From: Capsaspora owczarzaki ATCC 30864
Taxonomy: Eukaryota > Opisthokonta > Filasterea
Assembly: GCF_000151315.2 (NCBI RefSeq)
Contig: NW_011887306.1
Location: forward strand, 65,357-129,356
Length of the DNA stretch: 64,000 nt
Direction of reading: 5' to 3'
Positions 1 through 9,740 of this stretch are shown here, one piece after another (within the stretch, counting starts at the first letter, position 1; each line of letters begins with the position of its first letter). The notes under the pieces were generated by a model that had not been told where the DNA came from, did no database searches, and worked only from the letters and a program-made list of their open reading frames with translations. The translations under genes were made by a program, and so were the position numbers.

Positions 1-444
1 AGCCGTAAAATCGATGCAGTGCTTGACAAGGCAATTGATTGGAGCCCTCAAGACAAAGAATCGGCGCATGCCATGGCAGAGCTTGCGGAGGATTGCCTCC
101 AACTCGCACGAGTTGATCGACCGTCGTTCCGCGACATTCTGACACAGCTAAGCCAATTTGTCGATCAGGGCAGCGCGCATGCTCATGCTACAATGCCTCA
201 GGAACCCAGGATGGAGCATCACCATAGTAGCATCGAAGAGCAGTTGCAACCTCATCTGGATTCGGATCTCGTTCGTTCTCGAATGGAGCAGCAGCAGCAG
301 CACGCACAATCTGCAGAGGTCAGCGCTGAATCAATCTCACGACTGAGTCATCCTCACAGCGCCATCAAGGAGCAACTATCTCCTATGACAAATTCGATTG
401 TCGTGAACGCCAGCATGCAGTCGCAGCTAGACTCCGAAAACTGA
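1..444 (+). CDS. TKL-type protein kinase, C-terminal part only (cut by window edge)
   Basis: This open frame enters from the left edge and stops at 444. It encodes the end of the kinase C-lobe (SRKIDAVLDKAIDWSPQDKE, then a conserved RVDRPSF motif of subdomain XI) and a Gln/His/Ser-rich tail of about 90 residues. The same protein sequence, and as far as I can read the same DNA, forms the 3' end of the minus-strand kinase at 62612-63935, so this is a recent inverted duplicate. The homologous gene at 43244-46794 continues into a RING finger; here translation stops before it. The catalytic core lies outside the window. Family assignment is sure by comparison with the full copy; whether the gene is functional cannot be told. 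Confidence 0.85.
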   Translation, partial: SRKIDAVLDKAIDWSPQDKESAHAMAELAEDCLQLARVDRPSFRDILTQLSQFVDQGSAHAHATMPQEPRMEHHHSSIEEQLQPHLDSDLVRSRMEQQQQHAQSAEVSAESISRLSHPHSAIKEQLSPMTNSIVVNASMQSQLDSEN

Positions 445-445
445 T

Positions 446-625
446 CGGAAGTGAGTGCTTGGTCTGTTTCAACACCCCGACGAATGCCTTCTTTGTCACC
501 ACACATGTGTCTGCGTTGCATGTGCTCAACGGATGATTAAGCGTCAACACAAGTGCATGATTTGTCATGTTATTCCGACTGTGTTTCAAGAAGGGACGTT
601 CGTTAAGACTTTTGTTCCGTGAGCT
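446..625 (+). pseudogene. Decayed RING-finger exon 3' of the kinase
   Basis: Directly after the kinase stop, the next bases still encode pieces of a C-terminal RING finger in other frames: an ECLVC start near 450, then CVCVACAQ and HKCMICHV near 510-575, ending in TFVKTFVP and a stop near 620. The intact version is the last 57 residues of the kinase at 43244-46794 (ECLLC, HACVCVACAQ, KCMICRV). Here the frame is broken between kinase and RING and again inside the RING, so the finger is probably not translated. The right-edge kinase copy has a similar broken remnant. An unrecognised intron could in principle rejoin the frames, but I see no good splice pair. Confidence 0.65.
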
Positions 626-675
626 TTTTCTATTGTTTTGTTCTTGTTCATGTTCTCGTAACACATTCATACATT

Positions 676-756
676 CTACAGCTTGTTCACACCGGCCTGA
701 CGCATATGCACCAACAATGAGTTCAGCTGCCGCATCCATTGACTGCGCGACTCGGG
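676..756 (-). pseudogene. Duplicated last codons of the SBF/MTMR5-13 gene
   Basis: Read on the minus strand, this stretch encodes ESRSQWMRQLNSLLVHMRQA and then GVNKL and a stop. That is the exact C-terminus of the SBF-type protein at 53883-62385. The similarity ends at about 756. It is the far end of the inverted duplication that also copied the neighbouring kinase tail (1-444), so it marks the breakpoint of the duplication and is not a gene. Confidence 0.75.
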
Positions 757-769
757 AAGCGTCAACGGC

Positions 770-1134
770 TGACGTCAATTCTCGCTGATCCACTGGACGA
801 CGATGCAGGCGTATGTCAAAGTGTGTAATCTTGGTCTGTGCCAGTCATCGACCGCAGTCAGTCAGTTGCTGTGCGAGCGAGCGAGACCGAAGATCCAAGC
901 ACCAAATTGGGAACCAAAACAGATTCCAAATCGCTTTCACTCGCGCCTCCTCTGCAACCCCACAACAGCAACCCACATATCCACACACAGACAGATGCAT
1001 GCACCGGCTCATTGCAGGACGTGGGGGGGGGGAAACTCTGTGTCAACGTGGTTGGATTTCATTCAAGTTTCGTTTTTGCGCAATATTCCAGATTTGGGAT
1101 TGACGTCATTGCTCAATCTCTGCGCTTTAAAAAG
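770..1134 (+). promoter_or_regulatory. Likely EF2 promoter: two CRE palindromes and a TATA-like box
   Basis: Perfect TGACGTCA palindromes (the ATF/CREB-type site) occur at 770-777 and 1101-1108. A TTTAAAAAG box lies at 1126-1134, 18 bp after the second palindrome. A probable 5'UTR intron follows at 1224-1334 (GTAAGT...TTTGCTCAG), then the EF2 start at 1425. The order and spacing fit a focused promoter. Binding of any factor is inference. Confidence 0.4.
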
Positions 1135-1424
1135 CCAAACCCGCGCAAATCCAGTCGTCACTCACTCTTCTTTTTTCTTGTTTCTTGCTTCCACTGCACT
1201 CCATCCACAAACCCACTGCTGTCGTAAGTGAACAACACAGGATGAGCAGCAACCCGATTGTGAGAGAGAGATTGTAAACTCAACTTCAAATTGTTGAACG
1301 TCTGGTTGTTCGTTCGTCACAGATTTTTGCTCAGTGAGACCGCCACTCGTCCACCACACAGTCGCCGTCCACCCCAGCACTTGAACTCGAAATCTCAAAG
1401 CTCAAGTTCCACCCACCCACCATC

Positions 1425-3935
1425 ATGCCACCCAAGTTCGACGTCAGCCAAATCCGCTCCATCATGGATCGCAAGGCGAACATACGCAACATGTCGGTGA
1501 TTGCCCATGTCGACCACGGCAAGTCGTCTCTGACCGACTCGCTCGTCTCCAAGGCCGGCATCATTGCCGAGGACAAGGCGGGCAAGCTCCGCTTCACAGA
1601 CACGCGCCCGGACGAGCAGGAGCGCTGCATCACAATCAAGTCGACCGCCGTCTCGCTCTTCTACGAGCTGTCGGACAAGGACTTGACCTACATCCAGCAA
1701 CCCGTCGACGGCAACTCGTTCCTCATCAACCTCATCGACTCTCCCGGGCACGTTGATTTCTCCTCCGAAGTGACGGCCGCGCTTCGCGTGACGGACGGCG
1801 CCTTGGTGGTCGTCGACTGCGTCTCGGGCGTCTGCGTCCAGACCGAAACCGTCCTGCGACAAGCCATCACCGAGCGCATCAAGCCCGTGCTCATGCTCAA
1901 CAAGATGGATCGCGCGCTGCTCGAGCTCCAGCTCGACGGAGAGCGACTCTACCTCACCTTCCGCAAGATTATCGAGCAAGTCAACTCAATCATCGCAACC
2001 TTCAGCGAGCCCGACGGCCCCATGGGCGATGCCACCGTGTCCGTGACGGCCGGTAGCGTGTGCTTTGGCTCTGGCCTGCAGGCCTGGGGCTTTACGCTCA
2101 AGCAGTTTGCCGAGTTTTACGCGACCAAGTTCAACGTCTCCGTGACCAAGATGATGGACCGGCTCTGGGGCGAGCACTTTTACTCACCCACCGAGCGCAA
2201 GTGGTCCGACCAACCATTGCCGGGCTACGTGCGCGGCTTTGTCCACTTTGTCATGGACCCCATCGAGCGCGTCTTCAAGTCCGTCATGCACCCAGAACAG
2301 GCAGCGCAGCCCTTGGACACCCTGCTCGAGGTGCTCAACATTAACTTTACCAAGGCCCAGCGGGATGCTGCCAAGACCAACAAGGAGCTGCTCAAGGCTC
2401 TCATGAGCACATGGCTGCCCGCCGGCGACGCCTTGCTCCAGATGATCACCATCCACCTGCCATCACCCGTCACCGCGCAAAAGTACCGCTGCGAGCTCCT
2501 CTACGAGGGTCCTCAAGACGACGAGGCTGCCATGGCCATCAAGAACTGCGATCCCAACGGCCCGCTCGTCATGTACATTTCCAAGATGGTCCCAACCGCC
2601 GACGCGAGCCGCTTTTACGCCTTTGGCCGCGTCTTTGCAGGCAAGGCCAGCTCTGGCCAGAAGGTCCGCATCATGGGCCCCAACTTTGTCCCCGGCCAAA
2701 AGGACGATTTTTACGTCAAGAACATTGCCCGCACGGTGCTGATGATGGGTCGCTACATTGAAGCCCTCGACGACGTGCCCTGCGGCAACATTGCCGGCCT
2801 GGTCGGCATCGACAGCTACCTGGTCAAGACCGGCACCATCACGACGTACGAGGAGTGCCACAACATGCGCGTCATGAGTACCGACTCGCTGTCGTCGGTG
2901 CATCATGTCGCGATCCAGCGATCTCCCAAGCTGATCGAGGCTCAGCGCTAGACAAGTTCGATTCTCTGTCAGTGCATGACACGAACGAGCGAGCACATCA
3001 TCGCCGGCGCCGGCGAGCTGCATCTCGAAATCTGTCTCAAGGACTCGAGGAAATCACGCCGGCGTCCGATCAAGCGCTCGAATCCTGTGGTTGCCTACCG
3101 CGAGACGGTCTCGCAAGAGTCTGAAATCCTCTGCCTCTCAAGTCGGGCAACAACCACAACCGAATCTTTGCCAAGGCCACCCGCTCGAAGAAGGCCTGGC
3201 GACGCCATCGAGAGCGGCGCCGTCTCGAGCCGCACCGAGTCCAAGGAGCGCGCCCGGTACCTTGCCGAGAAGTTTGACTGGGATCCCACCGAAGGTCGCA
3301 AGCTGTGGTGCTTTGGTCCGACCGACGACGGCCCCAACATGCTCGTCGATGCCACCAAGGGTCTCCAGCTCATGGACCAGATCAAGGACTCGTGCTCGCG
3401 CGGCTTCCAATGGGCCACGCGCGAGGGCGTCTTGTGCAACGAGCAAGTCCGCGGTGTTCGCGTGCGCATCCTTGACGCGACCATCATCCCCGATCAGGCA
3501 CATCGCGGCGCCGTCCAAATCCTGCCCGCAATGCGCCGCTGCACGTACGCCAGCATGCTCTCAGCCAAGCCAAAGCTGCTCGAGCCGTTCTTCCAGGTCG
3601 AGGTCCAAGTGCCGACCGACTCTGTCGGCAGCGTGTACAGCGTGCTCAACAGCCGACGCGGCTTGGTGAACGGACAGGAGGTCCAAGACGGCGTGCCAGT
3701 CACCATCGTCAAGGCCTTCATGCCCGTCAGCGAGTCCTTTGGCTTCAACGCGGCCCTTCGCGAAGCCTCCCGAGGCACCGCATTCCCGCAATGCACCTTC
3801 TCGCACTATGACGAGCTGCCCGGCAACCCGCTGCAGGCTGGAAACAGGGCTTACGACGCGCTCATGGCCACCCGCAAGCGCAAGGGCATGGAGCTTGTTG
3901 TGCCCGTCCTGCAAAGCTACCACGATCGTCTCTAA
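1425..3935 (+). CDS. Elongation factor 2 (translocation GTPase), reading frame disrupted in the middle
   Basis: EF2 drives tRNA-mRNA translocation on the 80S ribosome. The N-terminal part (1425-2951) has the P-loop AHVDHGKS, switch I with [20 protein letters not shown], switch [10 protein letters not shown] and the NKMD guanine motif, then domain II to [10 protein letters not shown]. The C-terminal part (from about 2976 to 3935) has [18 protein letters not shown], domains IV and V and the end TRKRKG...YHDRL. Between about 2870 and 3190 expected EF2 residues are spread over all three frames (for example LDKFDSL, then DYAGVPIK, then [11 protein letters not shown]), which needs several one-base shifts. 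Either the assembly is poor there or the gene is damaged. The diphthamide loop reads AHRGAVQ where EF2 normally has IHRGGGQ. There are no coding introns. It is convergent with the next gene. Confidence 0.85.
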
Positions 3936-4335
3936 AGCGTGCAGAGCTTCTTCTTTTTTTGCTGATTGATTGATTTCTTCCGCGCTCTTGGAGGTGACAT
4001 TTTTGGTTTCTCGATTGATTTGATGTCTTTGTCTTGTTCCTTGTTCTTTTTTTGTTCTTTTTTTCGTTTCTTTCTTTCCTCGTTGTGATTGTATGTTTGT
4101 CTTTTTGTTTTAAATTATCATAAACGTCTTCACAACAAACCTCAAGCAATCCCAAACTTTATCGAAATGGTGGCTGTTGGACGCTGCAGATAAGTGCATC
4201 AATGTATTGTCAAAAATCAACAAATGTCCTCCGCGACAACAGCTTTTCAGAGCAGGCAATGGCAAAATGAAAAGAAAAAAAATGAAATGCCGGGCCTGAT
4301 CTGGTCGCACTTTCGTCGAATGCGGTGGGACAAAT
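3936..4335. other. Convergent 3' region between EF2 and the TMEM198-like gene
   Basis: About 400 bp of AT-rich DNA with T-runs and no coding signal. It must hold the 3' ends of both flanking genes. I see no canonical AATAAA on either strand that I would assign. Confidence 0.5.
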
Positions 4336-5588
4336 TTACAAACGCTGGGGCTTGTCCAAGTTGATACCGTACTTTTCAGAGATGCGCTGTCGGTTTGCAG
4401 CAGAAGTGGCAAGAGAATCGCTGCGGTAGAAGGTGCCGTGGTTGATGGTGGTGGAGCTGGGATCGTGCGAGTTGGCCATCAACGGCTGTTGCTCGCGGTT
4501 GGCAAACAGGTCGACGTCCTGCTTGCCGTGGTCGGGATCGTGGTGGTAGTTGCGAGCGACAAGGAATTGCTGCAAGGCCATACCAACAACCGCAAGTGCA
4601 AACCAGCCACCCAGGACAAGATACGAGTTTCGATGGCTGTCCTCTTGCGCCCAGCCGAGGTAATCGTAGGAAATGTAAAACCCAAAGAACGAGTGGGTCT
4701 GGAAGATGCGCGCAACACCGGAAAACACGCCTTGCATAAAGCCGGACTCGACATAGTGGTCCACCAGCACGAAAACGCCCAGAGCGCCAACGAGGCTGGT
4801 CGAAGCAATCACGCTGGGACGAGGGAAGATGAAGCACACCACGCCAAGCGCAACCACGAGCGGAGCAAAGAGACCATAGATCGGGCCATCGTCCTCGAAC
4901 TTGGAATGGGCAGGGCTCGAAATGACGATGGCAGTGACCAGCAGCGCCACCAACGCGCCAAGGAACGGCAACGTCAGACGCCAGAAGATGTAAGCCAAAA
5001 CGCCGCCAACGAGGCCAACGCCAATGGAGACAGGAATGGACACTGTTCGAGTGGGAAGTTGGGCGGAGGAGGAGGAGCGTGAGCAGGAATTCACACCCCA
5101 AAACAAAAAAAAAAAAAAAAAAAAAAAAAACCAGCATGTTAGAACTGTACCTTGGTTGGGAGAGTCAATGCGACCATCGACAATAAAGTATGTGACAATC
5201 GCAAACAGCACGGTCACGACGACAGCCATCACTGCAAAAAAAGAAAAAAAAAAGTGAGCAAATGAAAAACAACCAATGAAAGTAAAGCGGAATGCGACAC
5301 CAAATCACAAAGAATGATGCCCTCGGCCAAAGAAACCCAGAAGGCATTTGCCCCAAAAATCAGAGAGGAAAGTTGGAGGTGGTGGCGTGGTTGTTTGTCG
5401 CGCGATAACTCCCACAACAACGAGCGAGGAAAGGATCGGCGACAGCGCCAAAAGTGAGCATCATGGCCTTCTCTCCCGTTTTCGTGTGAGGAGATTGATC
5501 CTGCCAATCACCAAGTCATGCTAGCGGCGTCTCAAAACACTATCAGCTGCACTCAATGTCAAACCATGAATTTCTCCAAGTCCTTCTT

Positions 5589-5619
<31 letters not shown>

Positions 5620-6137
5620 CGTTTGACGTATGACGTGTGTCATACAAGGACATGGAATGACTGCCAATCACCGAATCCTAGGAACAGCGCTGAGACAAAA
5701 AAAGAATCCAGTGACGATAGCTTCGCCCCACTGTGATGATCGGCAGCGGCAAATCAAAGCCAACAAGCCGTGACTGTGACTGTGTGTGGCTTGGCGGGTT
5801 TCCTTCTCTGCCCAAGCCTCGCATCGGGCCCCGCGCACACGTCTTGCTGCCAGAGTGCCAACACTGCACTTTGCATAGTGAGTGTGTGCAATAGAAGGCG
5901 CTATCGCTTACCTGGACGGAAGAGCCGGTAGCCGAGCACGAGTAGCACGAGACCGGCCATGACGGCGACCGCAATGCCGACGCCAGTCTGCCACTCTGGA
6001 TTGCCATCGTCCGGCGACGGCGCGGGGGGCGCGGGCGACGCTGATGCAGCAGCAGCACCGCCGTCAAGAAGTGGGGCGGCGTGCGCGGTGGCCTGAGCGA
6101 GCAGCGCCAGAGCCAGTGCACTCGCAGCAATCTTCAT
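4336..6137 (-). CDS. TMEM198-like seven-pass membrane protein (DUF4203 type)
   Basis: Three exons give a continuous frame: 6137-5912, 5231-5151 and 5042-4336, with donors GTAAGC and GTACAG. The product is about 337 residues. It starts with a signal peptide (MKIAASALALALLAQATAHA). The first membrane span ends in GYRLF, the hallmark after TM1 in TMEM198/TM7SF3 proteins, and about six more hydrophobic spans follow. The C-terminal tail is polar and cytoplasmic or luminal. Family members are ER, Golgi or plasma-membrane proteins; human TMEM198 has been linked to Wnt signalling, which I do not transfer here. The first intron (680 bp) is long for this window. Family call is moderate, membrane topology is strong. 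Confidence 0.7.
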
Positions 6138-7283
6138 TGTTCGGTTTGTGTTCCTTCTTGTCGGTCTGATCGGATGATGGCTGAGACCCGTGTTGATGGG
6201 GACGATTGTGGATGGTCTTTGTTTTGTTTTGTTGGAAACACGACGTTGGCTGGGCTGGAGTTTGGCTTGGAACAACGACAAAGCGTTTCTCTGGATTTGC
6301 ATTGGAAAAAAAAAAATCAGCCGAGTCAAAAACGAAACATTCAAAAAAAAAAAAAAAAACTTGGTCAAATCTTACAGCAAACAAAAGACGAGACTGCATT
6401 GTTCAGAGTTTTGTTAAGAGGTCAAATACAAATATGGAAATCACAGATCAAATAAAAGAGAAGAACTTTTATGTATTCAAGTGCAGAGCAGTTTTGTAAC
6501 ATGGAAAAGAGAAAAGGATCGGCGAGCAACAAGTTCGTTCATCCCGTTTCGTGCCATCAAAGTGCAATAAGAACAACAGCATGGTAGTGTTGTCACATCA
6601 GCAAGCCGAAACTTGGCATGGCATGATGCTGCACTTTCATGGACACGAACAGAACAAGGAAACTCGGCAAGCACAGACACCTCCCAGCCAAAAGCAAACG
6701 CAAACCCATGCAACAAAGCACAACAAAGCTGCATCGAAAAAAAAAAAACATCATCAAGCTGCAAAACATAAGAGAAGATGAACTAAAGCACAGCGGAGGC
6801 AAGAGCGCCCGCGCACCGAAAATAACAAACGGGAAGAAAAGAAGCGGTTAACAACGCAACAACTCACTCTCCATCAAGAAGAGTGTTGCGAGAGGAGAGA
6901 GGGGAAAAAAGGAGGGAAAACAGAGAAGAGCAAAGAACTTAAGAGGCAAAATCAAAACGGCCAGCCGCGGGGAGAAGACAATAACAAAAACAAAAAAAAA
7001 AAAAGCGACGGCCGACCAGAAAAAAGAAAAAAGAAAAAGTTGACAGAAAAGAAGAAAATAATCAAAAAATCAGGCATAAGTGGAAATCAAGCGACAGCTA
7101 TCATCCATAGCGTTCGTCATGACAAGGAATCAACACAAGAAATTTGGTCACAAGGGGGGGGGGAGGAGGACCCTTCCCTCGCTTGTTTCCGTTTCCTCAC
7201 TTGTACCAATCAAAAAATGTTCCAAGCGAGGTCTGCACCCACCCCATGTCGCTGTTGAACACACAAAAAACGCAAAGACGTTT
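6138..7283. other. Intergenic DNA, upstream of TMEM198-like gene and downstream of STEAP gene
   Basis: AT-rich with several A-runs (for example near 6305-6360, 6737-6749 and 6990-7005) and a G-run at 7156-7163. Open frames here are short, lysine-rich products of A-tracts. It should contain the TMEM198-like promoter and the STEAP 3' end. I see no gene. Confidence 0.5.
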
Positions 7284-9740
7284 TCAGCCATTGATGTTCA
7301 GATTCTGCTGACTCTGTCGGTTGGAAGAACGAGAGTCGCGCGACGCCTTCTTTTTGGGTGGGGCAGCCAGTCCTCGGATGCGGGCAAGACGGCCAGCAAG
7401 CGGGGGCAGACTGGTGGCGAGTTTGAGCACAAGCACCAACGCAGCAGGTGCAAACGCAATGACCGAGACAGGAGGCAGCCAGTACGAGCCGTTCCAGCCG
7501 TCAACCGCAGGCAAGTCTCCGAGCGCAAAGCTCATGAGCAAGGCATGGGTTGTGCCGAGCGCCAGCGCCACAGGGCCCAGCTTGGATTGCACAAAGTCCC
7601 ACTCGCGCCAGGTGAGGCTGGCGCCGACAGCGGGCTGCGACGTGACGGCCACGCAGACCAGCAAGGCGAATGCAAACAGACCGGCAAGCATTGCGCCCTG
7701 GTACTCGGCGCCCTGGCGCGACTCGACGTACGCCCAGTCGATGAACAGCGACGTGGTCATCATGGCAGCGACAGCGTGCAGCGCAGCCGAGCCAAAGCCG
7801 AGAACACCCAGCGCCTTGCGTGCGCGCAGCCAGGCATCGAGCCAGTCGGGAAACGCCTTCTTGGCCGTGTTGGTAATGAGCTGGCGCAGTGCAGCCACAA
7901 CGCCGGCGCAAAACGTGAGCGTGAGAAGCGCGAGGGCATGCCACGCAATGACAACGTTGAACTTGAGGAAGAGCAAGTCCTTCCAAGCTGGGGATCCGCC
8001 AGCGGGGGTGGCAAGGTACACGTCGCGAACAGCCACGTAAATGTAGGAAAACACAAACAGGATGAGACTTGTCCACAGGGCCGAGTGCCATTCGTTGAAG
8101 AGCTGCAAGGGTCGACGCTCAATCTCACGCGCAGCAATCAGCGGGCCTGCATCGACGGGGCGCATGCCGATTGCCAGCACGAGGCGGGACACGACGTCCT
8201 TGGCCCACGAGTTGTTGCCGCACATGAGGACGCGATCGTCCACACGCTCGCCAGCGCTCTTTGTGAGCGCGAACGCCGAGACAGTGTTGAATGCCTTGAC
8301 GACGTCGACGCCTGGCATCATGCGCTGGAGTCGCTCGGCGTACGAAAGCACGTTCTCGTCCTCTTCCTCGACGCCATCAATAATGTTGTTGTCGGACGCC
8401 GGGGCAACCTCGACTTCCTCGTCAGCCAGCAGGCTGTTTGTGCTCTTGGAGAGTCGGTTGTAGCCAGCCTTGTTGCCGTGTCCGATGGTGTTCTTGCTCG
8501 CTGAGAAATCGAGTGCGACATGTGCTGGTTCGCTCTCGTTCAGGCTGACGGGGCTGAACACTGCCGATGCGGCTGAAGCAGGAGCGGTTGTTGCTTTGGC
8601 ATTTCCAGTAGCAGATGCAGCTGGAGCTGGCTTTGGCTTGGGAGGGCGGAGGTCTTCAATATCGACGACGTACGACGATGCAAAGCTGGCCCTTGCCACT
8701 TGCGCTCGGTACACGTCGCTTTCGGTCGCAGCAGCGGTAGATTCGCGCTCGTACTCGAGCTGCGGCGTGAGCTTGCTATTAAATCCTTGCTGGTCTTGAT
8801 CCTGGCCTGCATGCAGGTGGCTGCAGTTTGCATCGTCACTGGTGGCACACACGTTGCAGTCGCCACCACATGGATTGACGAGCAGACCATTCGTGGCCAA
8901 GTTTGCTCCACCGCCATTCTGCTGATGGTGGTGATGATGATGAGCAGCATTGTATGACGCTGTGAATGCGCCTGCAGTGGTGGGCATGAGCAGCGGCCGG
9001 CGCTCGTCATCATCCAATGGAGTTTTGCTATTCTTGGAGGTGGGAACGGGTTTGGCAGGAGCAGCAGGACTGTCGCCGCAGCCGCCACACGCACCGCACG
9101 TCGCCATGTCGCCCGTGCACTCGGAGCCAAAGCCGCCGCTGAGTCGTGCAGCAGACCGAGCAGCAGCAGCAGCAGCAGACAGAGAGGCGCTCGAGCGCGG
9201 TGTCGGCGATGTCACGCGTGAGGCGATCGGAGAAACCGCGGCGGACGCGCGCTGGGACTTGCTCTTCCCGCCGTTGCTCTTACGCGACGACGACGACGAG
9301 AGTGGCGCGTTGCTGACGTCGATGAGGACGACGCCGCGGTTGGAGACGGTGCGGCGGAGGCACTCGGCCATCGCACAGTGCGCTGCTAATGGAACCGCGA
9401 GAATGACCACGTTCGACCGCGCGGCTGCAGCGCATGGTCCGAGCAGCGGCGCCCCGTGCAGCATCTGCGGTTGTGGCTGTTGAGACTGTTGAGACTGTTG
9501 AGACTGTGGTTGTAGTGGTGGTGGTGGTGGTGGTGATGAGCCGCCGTTGCTGGGCTGCTCTTGCGCCGTGGCCGTGGCGGATGATTGGAGGCTGCTGTCA
9601 GTGTCACCATCGCCCGACCGACGGCTGCCAAAGACGACCGTCACACCGGCGCTCAGCAGGCGTTGGCCCAGCGCAGTCGCATACGAGCCAGTGCCGATAA
9701 TCGCAACCCGCAGCGGCGCTTCTGCTCGCAGGTCGTTCAT
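7284..9740 (-). CDS. STEAP-family metalloreductase with a long Cys/His-rich insertion
   Basis: STEAP proteins pass electrons from NADPH through FAD and a membrane heme to reduce Fe3+ or Cu2+. The N-terminus has the Rossmann motif GTGSYATALGQRL and GSRR. The STEAP signature VVKAFNTVSAFAL and the region REIERRPLQLFNEW follow, then six membrane spans. Heme-ligand histidines fit GSAALH in TM3 and GTTH in TM5, next to the conserved FPDWLD and WREWDFVQSKLG. I chose the Met at 9740 because it is 8 residues before the Rossmann fold; an earlier Met at 9914 adds a non-conserved stretch. From 9740 the product has 818 residues, against about 460-490 in animals. The excess is mostly one insertion of about 390 residues in the oxidoreductase domain, with His6, GACGGCG and CGGDCNVC motifs. 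Single exon. Confidence 0.92.
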   Translation of the reverse strand: MNDLRAEAPLRVAIIGTGSYATALGQRLLSAGVTVVFGSRRSGDGDTDSSLQSSATATAQEQPSNGGSSPPPPPPLQPQSQQSQQSQQPQPQMLHGAPLLGPCAAAARSNVVILAVPLAAHCAMAECLRRTVSNRGVVLIDVSNAPLSSSSSRKSNGGKSKSQRASAAVSPIASRVTSPTPRSSASLSAAAAAARSAARLSGGFGSECTGDMATCGACGGCGDSPAAPAKPVPTSKNSKTPLDDDERRPLLMPTTAGAFTASYNAAHHHHHHQQNGGGANLATNGLLVNPCGGDCNVCATSDDANCSHLHAGQDQDQQGFNSKLTPQLEYERESTAAATESDVYRAQVARASFASSYVVDIEDLRPPKPKPAPAASATGNAKATTAPASAASAVFSPVSLNESEPAHVALDFSASKNTIGHGNKAGYNRLSKSTNSLLADEEVEVAPASDNNIIDGVEEEDENVLSYAERLQRMMPGVDVVKAFNTVSAFALTKSAGERVDDRVLMCGNNSWAKDVVSRLVLAIGMRPVDAGPLIAAREIERRPLQLFNEWHSALWTSLILFVFSYIYVAVRDVYLATPAGGSPAWKDLLFLKFNVVIAWHALALLTLTFCAGVVAALRQLITNTAKKAFPDWLDAWLRARKALGVLGFGSAALHAVAAMMTTSLFIDWAYVESRQGAEYQGAMLAGLFAFALLVCVAVTSQPAVGASLTWREWDFVQSKLGPVALALGTTHALLMSFALGDLPAVDGWNGSYWLPPVSVIAFAPAALVLVLKLATSLPPLAGRLARIRGLAAPPKKKASRDSRSSNRQSQQNLNING

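Noticed and set aside
1395-1979. Minus-strand 194-codon frame over EF2
   Set aside because: Antisense shadow of the conserved GTPase domain, with no conserved motif of its own.
7080-8504. Plus-strand 474-codon frame across the STEAP 3' half
   Set aside because: Antisense of the conserved STEAP membrane domain; the reverse strand carries the family motifs.
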